DNA of 34,131 nucleotides from a virus. Both the position numbers and the translations under genes were made by a program. Under the pieces are notes generated by a model, which had not been told where the DNA came from, did not search any database, and was given only the letters and a program-made list of their open reading frames with translations. Shown piece by piece: positions 22,404-30,629 of the stretch; positions within the stretch are counted from its first letter, which is position 1; each line of letters starts with the position of its first letter. Where the stretch lies: positions 1 to 34,131 of IMG/VR virus record IMGVR_UViG_3300043450_000456. One strand, given 5' to 3'.

Positions 22404-24107
22404 ATGGAATTAATCGCAGAGACAAGATCAGTCAATCAAATACTTTCGCCAAATAAAAGATATATTGTGCCTCGGTTTCAACGAGAGTACTCCTGGAAAG
22501 AAGAGGAGATTGATGAGTTCTGGGATGATATAGTTCAACAAATTAGAATACAAGATGGGCGCTTGGTCCCATCTGAATATTTCATTGGTTGCATTGTTCT
22601 CGTGGGCGAAGAATCAAAGGCTTCCTATCAAATTGTTGATGGCCAGCAGCGTCTAACCACATTAACGGTTCTTCTGAGGTGCATAATCTCACGCCTTAAA
22701 GAGTTGAATGATGACGCGGCGGCTAATGCGCTTTATGCCAATGTAATTGAAGGCACCGACAACGATGGGAACCGATACTTCAAGTTAATCAATGAGACAC
22801 CGAAGCCTTTCTTTCAAAATGAGCTTCAGTCAATTGTGCCTCAGCACCTTAGCAAGCCCAAGACAATAGAGGAGAGACTTCTCCAGAACGCTAACACTAG
22901 ATTCAAAAAGAAGATTGAGTCGTACAAGCCCAAAAGCTTTTCAGACCTTGATGCTGTCAAGGCAATAAGAGAGCAGGTGCTCAATAATCTAAAGGTTATT
23001 CTGGTAACCGCCAAAGACGAGGACGACGCGTATACCATCTTCGAAACATTAAATGCTCGTGGCATTAGCCTCACTTCGGTTGATCTTATTAAGAACTGGA
23101 TATTCAAGAACTACAGCGATAAGCATCCACACGATAACGCAAAAGATGTCTGGGGTCAGATAAGAAACGATATAGCAAGGTTTTCTGACCTGGAAACGTT
23201 CTTCCGGCACTATTGGAATTCAAAGTACGCATTCGCATCTAACGACAGGCTCTACAAGAGCTTCAAGGATCAATTGCGCCGAGGACGCATTTCTTGCGCA
23301 CGTGATTTTCTGCTTGAAATAAAGTCTGCATCAAGTCGCTATCAAAAGATAGGACAACCAAGTGATACTGATTGGCCGGTACAAAAAGAAAAAGGGATAG
23401 CAAGATCTTTAGCGCTTATCAATCAGTACCGCGTCACTCAAGTTCGCCCCTTTTTGCTTGCACTACTAGAGGCACGCGAAAACAAGGTCATTGGTCAGAC
23501 AGAAATGATTGCTATTGTGCAAAATATTGAGACATTCCATTTCCTTTTTAGTAGCTTATGCCAGGAGCGTGCATCTGGACTGGAAGGCACTTACACGCGG
23601 GCCGCAAAACAAATCTACGCTGCTGGAGGTGATAAGGCAAAAGGACTTGCTGTTGTCAAGGCTTTGAATAATTCTCTCACAAAGAAGAAACCTAGCCAGC
23701 AGAAGATTAACTCTGCATTGCTTGGATTGTCATTTTCAGAGGGTAATGATTCAAATAAAAAGCTGATCCAAACGGCTTACCGAAAGATCGAGCACCACTT
23801 GCTGAAAACGACCGAGCTTATTTCTGGGAGCTTCTCCATTGAGCATATCAGCGACCAGTCTGCTGGCCAAGCCTGGATGCATAAGATTGGCAATCTTCTC
23901 CCTTTAGATGAGTCTATAAATAACAGAATTAAAGCGGGGCTCTCTTTTGAGCAAAAAAAGGTGCATTATGCAAAATCAAAGTTCAAGATTGTTCAATATT
24001 TTCTTTCGTGCAATCCTCAGGCGATATGGGAAGAGGATGACTCAAAACGCTGGTTTTCAGAAGTCAGCACCCTGCTCGTTGATTCAACTGCGCTTAAGCG
24101 AATATAA
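22404..24107 (+). CDS. DUF262/DUF1524 GmrSD-like nuclease
   Basis: A 567-residue protein. The N-terminal DUF262 domain shows VPRFQREYSW at residues 22-31 and IVDGQQRLTT around 77-86, the ParB-like nucleotide-binding core. The C-terminal DUF1524 region has the HNH-type motif EHISDQSAGQAW near residue 480 followed by KIGNLLPLDESINNRI. Fused proteins of this build act as modification-dependent restriction enzymes of the GmrSD type or as related anti-phage nucleases. The gene is much AT-richer than its neighbours and lies on the opposite strand, between the sigma factor and portal genes, so it was probably acquired as a moron. Which modification it senses cannot be told. Confidence 0.87.
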   Translation: MELIAETRSVNQILSPNKRYIVPRFQREYSWKEEEIDEFWDDIVQQIRIQDGRLVPSEYFIGCIVLVGEESKASYQIVDGQQRLTTLTVLLRCIISRLKELNDDAAANALYANVIEGTDNDGNRYFKLINETPKPFFQNELQSIVPQHLSKPKTIEERLLQNANTRFKKKIESYKPKSFSDLDAVKAIREQVLNNLKVILVTAKDEDDAYTIFETLNARGISLTSVDLIKNWIFKNYSDKHPHDNAKDVWGQIRNDIARFSDLETFFRHYWNSKYAFASNDRLYKSFKDQLRRGRISCARDFLLEIKSASSRYQKIGQPSDTDWPVQKEKGIARSLALINQYRVTQVRPFLLALLEARENKVIGQTEMIAIVQNIETFHFLFSSLCQERASGLEGTYTRAAKQIYAAGGDKAKGLAVVKALNNSLTKKKPSQQKINSALLGLSFSEGNDSNKKLIQTAYRKIEHHLLKTTELISGSFSIEHISDQSAGQAWMHKIGNLLPLDESINNRIKAGLSFEQKKVHYAKSKFKIVQYFLSCNPQAIWEEDDSKRWFSEVSTLLVDSTALKRI

Positions 24108-24198
24108 CCATGTGACTGCACTCATGCAATCCAACATCAGCATTCACCCAAGCCGATGCAGAGGAGTTGGTCATCAGCGAGAGATCCTGCGGGCACGT

Positions 24199-24222
24199 GC
24201 TGATGAGCGTTCACTCATCAGC
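24199..24222. terminator. Perfect hairpin at the sigma gene 3' end
   Basis: GCTGATGAG and CTCATCAGC form a 9-bp stem with a 6-base loop, and the sigma stop codon lies inside it. It sits between the convergent DUF262 and sigma genes. There is no T-run, so termination is likely but unproven. Confidence 0.45.
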
Positions 24223-24900
24223 AAAAGCAACCACACGCATTGAGCAGGCATCAACAATCTGTATCCACTGCTCCCGGGTTATCCCTATCCGCTCCAGCAT
24301 CTCGCCCACGCCAACTCCCGACGTCAGCAACCGCTGCCCCCGCGCATGGAACTCCCGCCATGTTGGCGGCACCTTGAGTAAGAAACCGTTGTCACGCAGA
24401 AAGTGGGTGATCTCCCCGTTGGCGTAAGTGCGGCCATAGGGCCGGAACGGACCCCGTGAGGGGTCATAACGGCGGGCCGCTTTTATCAGCCCAATCATCG
24501 CCAGCTGCAGCAAGTCCTCCTTTGGGTGGACGGTGCGGCGAGCGAAGTTACCGGCTATCTTCTCAGCCAAGTCCATTTGCTCCAGCGCCAGAGCGTCGGC
24601 AGCGGCATGCGGCCGCACGGGACGCTCACGCCGCGGCCGGTCGAGCGAAGCCTGACGGGCCGGAGCCCTCGGCGGATGCCGAGCAGGCTCTGCCCATTTG
24701 ATCTCCAGCTGCTCCGCTCGCGCACAACAAGCCGGCCGGCGGTAGCGGCGTTGCCGCAGCATCCGCGACGCACCGGAAGTCGTTCCCACCAGCACCACCG
24801 TGATCGGCAACGACAGCTGAAGCACTTCTGGTTGCCCATCCACAGGCGCCAGAGCCTGCTGGGGCAACTGCTCAGGGGCTGCCATCACTGCACCCGTCAT
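24211..24900 (-). CDS. Sigma-70 family factor lacking region 4
   Basis: A 229-residue protein. The first ~95 residues form an unusual basic extension with a hydrophobic strand (LSLPITVVLVGTTSG). Region 2 is clear at ~105-165 (KIAGNFARRTVHPKEDLLQL, then GLIKAARRYDPSRGPFRPYG), ending in RDNGFLLKVPP. A region 3-like helix bundle follows (EMLERIGITREQWIQIVDAC). The protein stops there, with no region 4 helix-turn-helix. In another frame after the stop, NAHQHVPAGSLADDQLL resembles the linker that normally leads to region 4, so the gene may have been cut short by a frameshift and the nearby insertion. It starts 20 bases after terL on the same strand. Confidence 0.8.
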   Translation of the reverse strand: MTGAVMAAPEQLPQQALAPVDGQPEVLQLSLPITVVLVGTTSGASRMLRQRRYRRPACCARAEQLEIKWAEPARHPPRAPARQASLDRPRRERPVRPHAAADALALEQMDLAEKIAGNFARRTVHPKEDLLQLAMIGLIKAARRYDPSRGPFRPYGRTYANGEITHFLRDNGFLLKVPPTWREFHARGQRLLTSGVGVGEMLERIGITREQWIQIVDACSMRVVAFADE

Positions 24901-24919
24901 CGCCTTCTTTTCTCCTCCA

Positions 24920-26578
24920 TCACCTGCTCATCAGCAGTGGCGTCACCACCGGCTGGATGCCCTGGGCCTTCCAGTAGCGGCCCTCCAGCCAGAGGGCGCC
25001 GTGACAGAAGGCATCCACCAGGTCCTTGCTGCCCTTGGGGAAACGGATCGCTTCCTCCACCAGCGGCTGGGCACGGTGGTGGAAACGAATTTGACCTGCT
25101 TCCACCAGGGGAGCGACGGCATGGGCGCGGGTTTCCTTGCTGCCTCTCGCGGTGATCGGCAGCATCCCCGGTACGCGTCGCCGGAGGGTTTGCAGCACGG
25201 CAGGACCGTTGGCGGCGTCCTCGATCAGCACGGCGTTGGGACGCAGGCCCTGCTGCTCCAGCGCCTGCAGGCAGCCCAGCAAAAAGCGAATCACATCCGG
25301 GAGGCCAAAGCGGTGCCGGGCAGCCCAGAGCACCTCCATCTCCAAGGCAGTGATTTGAGGCGGACCCTCGTGTTCGCCTGTGCGCGGGTTGAGCGGTCTC
25401 GGTGGTGGTGCCAGCAGACCCGCCAGGCAGAAGCCGCAGTAGTCGCTCTCTGCCTCCCCCTTGAAGGACAAGTCGCAGGAAAGCGCCAGCAGGGCGTACT
25501 GGCGCTGACGGCCAGTGGTCGCTCCTGTCGCCTCGCGGGGAAAGGGCGGCCGGATCCAGTTGCGCAGAAAGATTGATCCAGACGCTGGGCTGGGCCGCTG
25601 CTGATACAGCGCTGCCCACCAGTAAGCACCGAGGCGGGCGCGGATTTTGACCAGCTCGCTCAGCGGGAAGCGCTCCGGGCACAGCGCCTCTCCCGGTTGG
25701 CGCCAGTCCGGGATCAAGGTGCAGGTGGGCGGCAGCTTGGGGCGTTCAGCCCGCTCTTCTGCAACTGCGGGTAGGTCGAGCACGGTCCACTGCTGGGGGG
25801 CCTCGCCCAGCTCCTGCTCGTAAAGCCAGCCGATCACGTCTTGGTGGTCCCAGCGGGTGAGCACCACCACCTGGGCTGAGAGGTTCGGCTGCTCGTTGCC
25901 GTCTGGGCCCAGCACCATGGCCGGTTCAGCCCGGGTGAGCCACACCGAGCGCAGCCAGTCGATCAGCTTCTGCCGCAGCGCCGGGGATGCGGCATCACCT
26001 GGTCCCTTGTAGGGGTCGTCGATGATCCCCAGGCTGTAGCCCTTGCCGGTAAAGGGGCCATCCACACCAGCAGCAATGCAGCCACCGCGCTGGCGAGTAA
26101 GCCAGTTGCCCACCGCAGCTGAGTCGCGGGCCAGCAGGTGGCCGGTCACCCGGTAGAAGTGGCGCGCTTCTCTGGAGTGGGCGTAAGCCAGTTCGGCTGA
26201 GTACGAGGCGATTGCCGCAAATAGATGCGGGTAGCGCTGCAGGAAGTAGGCCGGGAACAACTTGGAGACCAGCAGCGACTTTCCCAGCCGCGGCGGACAG
26301 GTAACGATCAGCCGGCTGAGCTGGCCATCGGCCACCTGCTGGAGCAGCTCGATCAGCACGTCAGCCCAGCGGTGGAAGCCGTAGCGGGGGTAGGCCTCGG
26401 CGATAAAGCTGCGCAGGCTCTGGGGTTCCGCCTGGATTGGGGTGGTGGTTGTGGGCAGGTGCAGTAGGCCGGCGTCACCCCAGGGGTCGAGCTGGCTCAG
26501 CAGCAGACCGCCTTCTGCAGGGGCCTGTTGCGTGAGCACCGGTGCTGGCATCACGGTGGCGGCGGTGCTCACGGTCAT
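24920..26578 (-). CDS. terL: Large terminase subunit
   Basis: A 552-residue packaging motor. The ATPase domain has Walker A-like CPPRLGKS at 94-101 and Walker B LGIIDDPY at ~183-190. The SQVVVLTRWDHQDVIGWL-type segment that follows is typical of this TerL branch. The RNase H-like nuclease domain shows ALSCDLSFKG around 367, IEDAANG further on and the closing DLVDAFCHG. The start overlaps the small subunit stop as ATGA. TerL cuts and pumps DNA through the portal. All catalytic motifs look intact, so packaging could still be functional. Confidence 0.92.
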   Translation of the reverse strand: MTVSTAATVMPAPVLTQQAPAEGGLLLSQLDPWGDAGLLHLPTTTTPIQAEPQSLRSFIAEAYPRYGFHRWADVLIELLQQVADGQLSRLIVTCPPRLGKSLLVSKLFPAYFLQRYPHLFAAIASYSAELAYAHSREARHFYRVTGHLLARDSAAVGNWLTRQRGGCIAAGVDGPFTGKGYSLGIIDDPYKGPGDAASPALRQKLIDWLRSVWLTRAEPAMVLGPDGNEQPNLSAQVVVLTRWDHQDVIGWLYEQELGEAPQQWTVLDLPAVAEERAERPKLPPTCTLIPDWRQPGEALCPERFPLSELVKIRARLGAYWWAALYQQRPSPASGSIFLRNWIRPPFPREATGATTGRQRQYALLALSCDLSFKGEAESDYCGFCLAGLLAPPPRPLNPRTGEHEGPPQITALEMEVLWAARHRFGLPDVIRFLLGCLQALEQQGLRPNAVLIEDAANGPAVLQTLRRRVPGMLPITARGSKETRAHAVAPLVEAGQIRFHHRAQPLVEEAIRFPKGSKDLVDAFCHGALWLEGRYWKAQGIQPVVTPLLMSR

Positions 26579-27129
26579 GCCCTCGGCTCCGGTGGCTTGA
26601 TCGGTGCCCGCAGCAGGCCGCCGATTTCAGCGATCACCCGGAAGGCACCCACGGCTGCCGAAAACTGCTCGGAATCCATGGCCCGGCGGGCGCACTCATT
26701 GAGCGCAAAGATCTGCTCGGCCTGATGGCGCCGGCGGTCGGTGATCAGCTCCTCCACCATCCGCTCGCGGGCGAGGTTGAGGTAGCGGTTCACCGTCTGG
26801 CTGTTGCGGACCCCCCATTTCTCACCAGCATTTTCGAGGATCTGCACCAGCGGCAGTCGCTGAGCGATCCAAAGCTGGGCCTCCGCGATGCGTCGCTCGA
26901 TCTCCAGTCGGCTGGGTCTAGGGACTGGGATTGCCCCACGCTTCTGCCGCGGTGGATTGCCCTTGCCTACGGGGCGGCTGGGGTCAACGCCCACCGTCTC
27001 GCCCAAGGGCAGGCCGTCGGCGTCCTCTGCCAAAGCAGCAGTGCGCAGGGCTTCTATGGGATCGAGCTGGCGAGCCTCCAGCAGCGCAAGAGCACTGGGA
27101 TCAGCAGCGGGAGGGTGTCCGGCAGCCAC
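26575..27129 (-). CDS. terS: Small terminase subunit
   Basis: A GTG at 27129 preceded by AGGTG gives 184 residues; the frame extends to an ATG at 27219 but that leader is Cys/Arg-rich and unlikely. The protein has a helical middle (PSRLEIERRIAEAQLWIAQR, then WGVRNSQTVNRYLNLARERM), which fits a DNA-binding helix-turn-helix, and a helical C-terminal oligomerisation region. The stop overlaps the terL start (ATGA), the usual terS-terL arrangement. TerS recognises the packaging site; a cluster of repeated motifs lies 200-490 bp upstream. Confidence 0.8.
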   Translation of the reverse strand: MAAGHPPAADPSALALLEARQLDPIEALRTAALAEDADGLPLGETVGVDPSRPVGKGNPPRQKRGAIPVPRPSRLEIERRIAEAQLWIAQRLPLVQILENAGEKWGVRNSQTVNRYLNLARERMVEELITDRRRHQAEQIFALNECARRAMDSEQFSAAVGAFRVIAEIGGLLRAPIKPPEPRA

Positions 27130-27328
27130 GCGTAAACAACACCTGCAGAGGAAAAAGCAATGCCAACGCGAATGAGAGGCGGTGTATTTGCGTTCCCGAA
27201 AGCATAGCCGCGTTGCCAAGGGTTGCTCCCTGCCGCCGTGAGTCGCGCTACCGGTGCCGAGCGAGCCCGCTCCTGCCTGTCCACTCCAGGGCTGCTGGCT
27301 GCTGCTGCTGCTGGCCTGCCCGGGCCCG

Positions 27329-27620
27329 TCTAACAGGCCGGAGGGGTTCTAACAGCGTTCTAACAGCTGCTGTTAGACCTCAGATCCACTGCGCAGCAGC
27401 AGCTCTGGGGTGCTCTCCTCTTCTTTCTAACCTTCTAACAGAAAGAGATAGATACACAAGCAAAGAGGGGGAGGCAGGGGGTCTCTCCTGGATCAGGGGG
27501 GTGCACTGGGGTGTGTAAAGAGAGAGTCCCTACCCCCTGTAGGAGTGTTAGAACGTTAGATACCAGTCACTGCAAGGGGTTTCGCCCTAACAGCCCAGTT
27601 AGAGAACGGGCCCATCTAAC
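27329..27620. promoter_or_regulatory. TTCTAACAG iteron-like cluster (origin or packaging site)
   Basis: About eleven copies of TCTAAC or its complement GTTAGA (one with C for the first T) occur in 292 bp. In direct orientation they begin at 27329, 27348, 27359, 27426, 27434, 27586 (variant) and 27615. Inverted copies lie at 27370-27377, 27546-27552, 27554-27561 and 27597-27604. Two copies form a 19-base palindrome at 27359-27377. An A-rich purine tract (27441-27470) lies in the middle. The cluster lies between the primase end and the terS start, so it may be a replication origin bound by an initiator, the terS recognition site, or the control region of the late operon. Confidence 0.65.
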
Positions 27621-30364
27621 GCTCCGGAGCCGGTGAGCATGGCCAGGGGCAGGGCCACAGCCCGCGAGCTGCCCAGGCCGCGAAAGTGCACCAGCTGCGA
27701 GCGGCTGGCGCCAGGTAGGCGGCTGAGGATGGCACCCCAATTGGCCACCCAGGCGGTATCCGCCAGCATGCGGGCAATGGCTTCTGCGCTGTTGCTGATC
27801 AGCAGCTCCCCCTCCCGCACGCGGAGGCCATGGCGGGCCAGCAGGTCGGCGGCATCAGCGGGCCGCACCGGCTCCATCGGTGAGGGCAGGGCGCTGGACA
27901 CCAGCTCCACCAGTTCCAGCACCGTGCGGGACAGCACCGAGCGCTCCTCGCTCTCCACCCGCAGCTGGTGCTGCAGGATCCGGTTGAGGCAGCGGCGCTC
28001 ATCCGGGACCTCCGTGCTTTCGCGGTAGCTGCTCCAGTCCGCGCCATCGATCAGGCTCTGCACCTCCGCCGCGCTGGGCACGCGCGAGGCCTGCAGCGAC
28101 CAGGCACCGGCTAGCAAGGTGCCGTACTGATCGCCCAGGGCCTGGGAATCGAAGTGAGCGGCCGCCACCTGGGAGCAGACGACTATCGAGCGCCGGATCA
28201 CCGGGATCAGCGCCACGGTGCGGGCGATCAACCGGTTGGCGAACTCCGGTGTGATCAGCTGCTCGAGGTCCCGGTCCAGCGCCTGCCAGTGCGCCTCCCG
28301 CTGCTGCTGGGGGAGCTCGCTGGGGTTGCGCAGGTTGAGCGGCGCAAAGCGGCGCCGGTCGGCGCCCTGCTTGAGGCCGGTGGCGATAGAGGAGAGCAGG
28401 AACATCGAGCGCACCGAGTAGCGCGCCACCTCGCCTGTAGGTGAGCCCTTGACGATCGCTGCGCGGGATTCGGAACTGGCCACCCGCGCCAGCGCGAGGA
28501 TCGCCTGAATGCGCTGCTGGTCCTCGCGCTCGTTGCTCTCCGCCTCATCGATCAGCACCGGCAGGGCATCAGAGCGCAGGGTCTGGCGGATGCCAGCTTC
28601 TGTGACGCTGCCGACGAACACCTGCGCCAGATCGGCCAGCAGCACGCCGCAGAAGCGCTCAAACAGGTGCGACTTGCCCGAGCCGGCCGGGCCGCTCAGC
28701 CAGAGGTGGGGCCGCCAGCGCAGGGCACCACAGATCGGCGCCAGCGTCAGCCATCCCGCCAGCAGCATTGCGGAAGCCGGCACCTCCCAGTGGAAGCGGT
28801 CCGCCAAGGTGAGCACCAGCAGGGCCTCCTCGTCGCTGAGCGGCTGGGCAGCCCCCGTGCCCACTAGGGCAGTGCCGCGCTGGTAATGAAAGCGGCTAGC
28901 GAGGGTGGCACTGAGTGGCCGCGGCTCACCATCCACCACCAGGCGATCGCCCAGATGCAGCACGCAGCGGCCCTCGTCCCACCAGCTGCCGCGGCCGCGC
29001 AAGCGATCGGGATCGAACATTCCCACCGCCGCCTGACGGCAGAACAGATCAGAAGCCGCGGCCGTCCAGTTCACGCCCCGCTTATTGGGGTAGAGGGTTT
29101 CCCAGTAGGCCAGGGGCGCCAGCCGGCAGAGGTTCACGCCGCCGTGGGCCGAGGAGCCCAGCCGCATCACCTGGCCGGTGGAGCGCGGTTGATAGAAGTA
29201 GCCGTCGCTGTCGTAGCCCAGGCACACGTAGGGCTCACCGCCTGAGGGGCCTGGCCGCTCAGGCGGCACTAAAAGAGAAGCGCCGCCCTGCAGCACAGGT
29301 GCCGGATCAGCGGCCGGGGCTTTCGCGTCGTCGTCGGCCTCTGACTGCGGTAGTTGCACTGTTCGGCAATGGGCCTCCAGGTAGGCCTGGGCTTCTGCCG
29401 CACTCCAGCTGGCATCGGCCAGATCCCAGCCCGCTGCGCCCGGTGCATCCACCAGGTCCCAGTCCGCCTCCGTACTGCCCGGCGGCAGCACCACCGCCAC
29501 TAGGCAGCCGAGCTCCAGCAGCACGGCCGAGAGCCGCGCCATCGCCTCACGTCCACTGGTATCGGCATCGGGCCAGAGGCTGACGGCGCGGCCGGCTAAG
29601 GGGCTCCAGTCGACGCTGCCAATGGCCTGGCTGCCGCCGCACCAGCTCACCACCACGTGATCGGGGAACAGCACTACGGCGGCATCGGCTGCCTTCTCCC
29701 CCTCGGTGATCAGCACCGGCGACCAGAAGTGGCGCTCTAACTCCGCCAACCGGTAGAGCGGCCTGGGGGCACGCCAGTCGGAGCGGAACGGATCGCGGCG
29801 GGAGGGGAAGTGCCAGCCCCCAGCCAGCCAGGTGCGCTGCACGAACACCTTGCGCTGACGGCCGCCCTGCAGCAGATCCAGTCGCTGCACCCAGAACAGG
29901 GGTGCTCCGGCCGCGTCGGTGTAGCACCACTGGCCGCTGGCGCGGCCCAGCTCCGGCGGCGGGGCAGAGGGCGGTGGGGTGTCCGGGATGCGGGTAGGTC
30001 TGCCGGCCTTGCTGCCTGAGCGGCTGTGCCTGGGGCTGGCTGGGGCTGGCCGGTGCGGGCCTGGCTGCGCCGGCAGGGCCAGGTGGGCCTGGATGCGGCG
30101 GGCAGCTGTGGCGAAGTCCCAGCCAGTAAGGCGCAGCAGCAGATCCATGCCGCTGCCACCGCCACCGCGCTGCTCGCGGCCTCCGCACTGGTTGCAGAAC
30201 CAGCCGCCCGGGCCGTCATCGCGGTCCCAGCGGTAGCGGTCGGTGCCGCCGCAGGCGGGGCAGGGCTGATGGCGGTTCTCCAGCTGCTCCGGTGCCAGAG
30301 CAGCGAGCTCGATCAGCAGCCGCGGCCACTGGCCAGCCGCAGCTGCCAGCACATCGGTGGCCAT
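27599..30364 (-). CDS. Primase-helicase replication protein
   Basis: A 921-residue replication protein. A zinc ribbon at ~35-62 (CPACGG and CNQCGG) leads a primase module. A Toprim domain follows, with LITEGEKAADAA near 218 and SLWPDADTSGREA near 265. A second half carries a P-loop ATPase with GPAGSGKSH at ~558-566 and LIDEAESNE near 603, as in phage and plasmid superfamily 3/AAA-type replicative helicases. It should unwind and prime the element's own DNA. The start overlaps the ribbon-helix-helix gene stop (TGATG). The motif cluster at its 3' end is a possible origin. Confidence 0.87.
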   Translation of the reverse strand: MATDVLAAAAGQWPRLLIELAALAPEQLENRHQPCPACGGTDRYRWDRDDGPGGWFCNQCGGREQRGGGGSGMDLLLRLTGWDFATAARRIQAHLALPAQPGPHRPAPASPRHSRSGSKAGRPTRIPDTPPPSAPPPELGRASGQWCYTDAAGAPLFWVQRLDLLQGGRQRKVFVQRTWLAGGWHFPSRRDPFRSDWRAPRPLYRLAELERHFWSPVLITEGEKAADAAVVLFPDHVVVSWCGGSQAIGSVDWSPLAGRAVSLWPDADTSGREAMARLSAVLLELGCLVAVVLPPGSTEADWDLVDAPGAAGWDLADASWSAAEAQAYLEAHCRTVQLPQSEADDDAKAPAADPAPVLQGGASLLVPPERPGPSGGEPYVCLGYDSDGYFYQPRSTGQVMRLGSSAHGGVNLCRLAPLAYWETLYPNKRGVNWTAAASDLFCRQAAVGMFDPDRLRGRGSWWDEGRCVLHLGDRLVVDGEPRPLSATLASRFHYQRGTALVGTGAAQPLSDEEALLVLTLADRFHWEVPASAMLLAGWLTLAPICGALRWRPHLWLSGPAGSGKSHLFERFCGVLLADLAQVFVGSVTEAGIRQTLRSDALPVLIDEAESNEREDQQRIQAILALARVASSESRAAIVKGSPTGEVARYSVRSMFLLSSIATGLKQGADRRRFAPLNLRNPSELPQQQREAHWQALDRDLEQLITPEFANRLIARTVALIPVIRRSIVVCSQVAAAHFDSQALGDQYGTLLAGAWSLQASRVPSAAEVQSLIDGADWSSYRESTEVPDERRCLNRILQHQLRVESEERSVLSRTVLELVELVSSALPSPMEPVRPADAADLLARHGLRVREGELLISNSAEAIARMLADTAWVANWGAILSRLPGASRSQLVHFRGLGSSRAVALPLAMLTGSGALDGPVL

Positions 30365-30549
30365 CAGCGCTGGGGAGTTTGGGCCCCAGCAGGAGGTACG
30401 GGCTGCTGAGCGTTGAGCGACCGTCCCTCGCCACGCATCACCTGCACCAGGGTGCGGCGCACAAAGGAGGCACGACTCTCGATGCCCGCGGCATGGTCAT
30501 CGATCCAGGAGACCACGGCCTCCGGCAGCTGCAACTGGATGCGCTTCAT
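30364..30549 (-). CDS. Ribbon-helix-helix (CopG/Arc-like) regulator
   Basis: A 61-residue protein. The start, MKRIQLQLPEAVVSWID, provides the beta-strand, and SRASFVRRTLVQVMRG the second helix of a ribbon-helix-helix fold; the tail is disordered. Such dimers bind short operators. It is the first gene of the minus-strand replication operon and is translationally coupled to the primase, so it likely sets copy number or timing. Its operator may lie in the 80 bp divergent gap to the helicase gene, or in the TTCTAACAG cluster. Confidence 0.75.
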   Translation of the reverse strand: MKRIQLQLPEAVVSWIDDHAAGIESRASFVRRTLVQVMRGEGRSLNAQQPVPPAGAQTPQR

Positions 30550-30629
30550 GATGACGGCACAATGCTTGCCCGAAAGCCTAGCCGGTGTTTCGCAAGCCCT
30601 AAACTCTGTCTCGGTGCTGCCGTGCCGGT

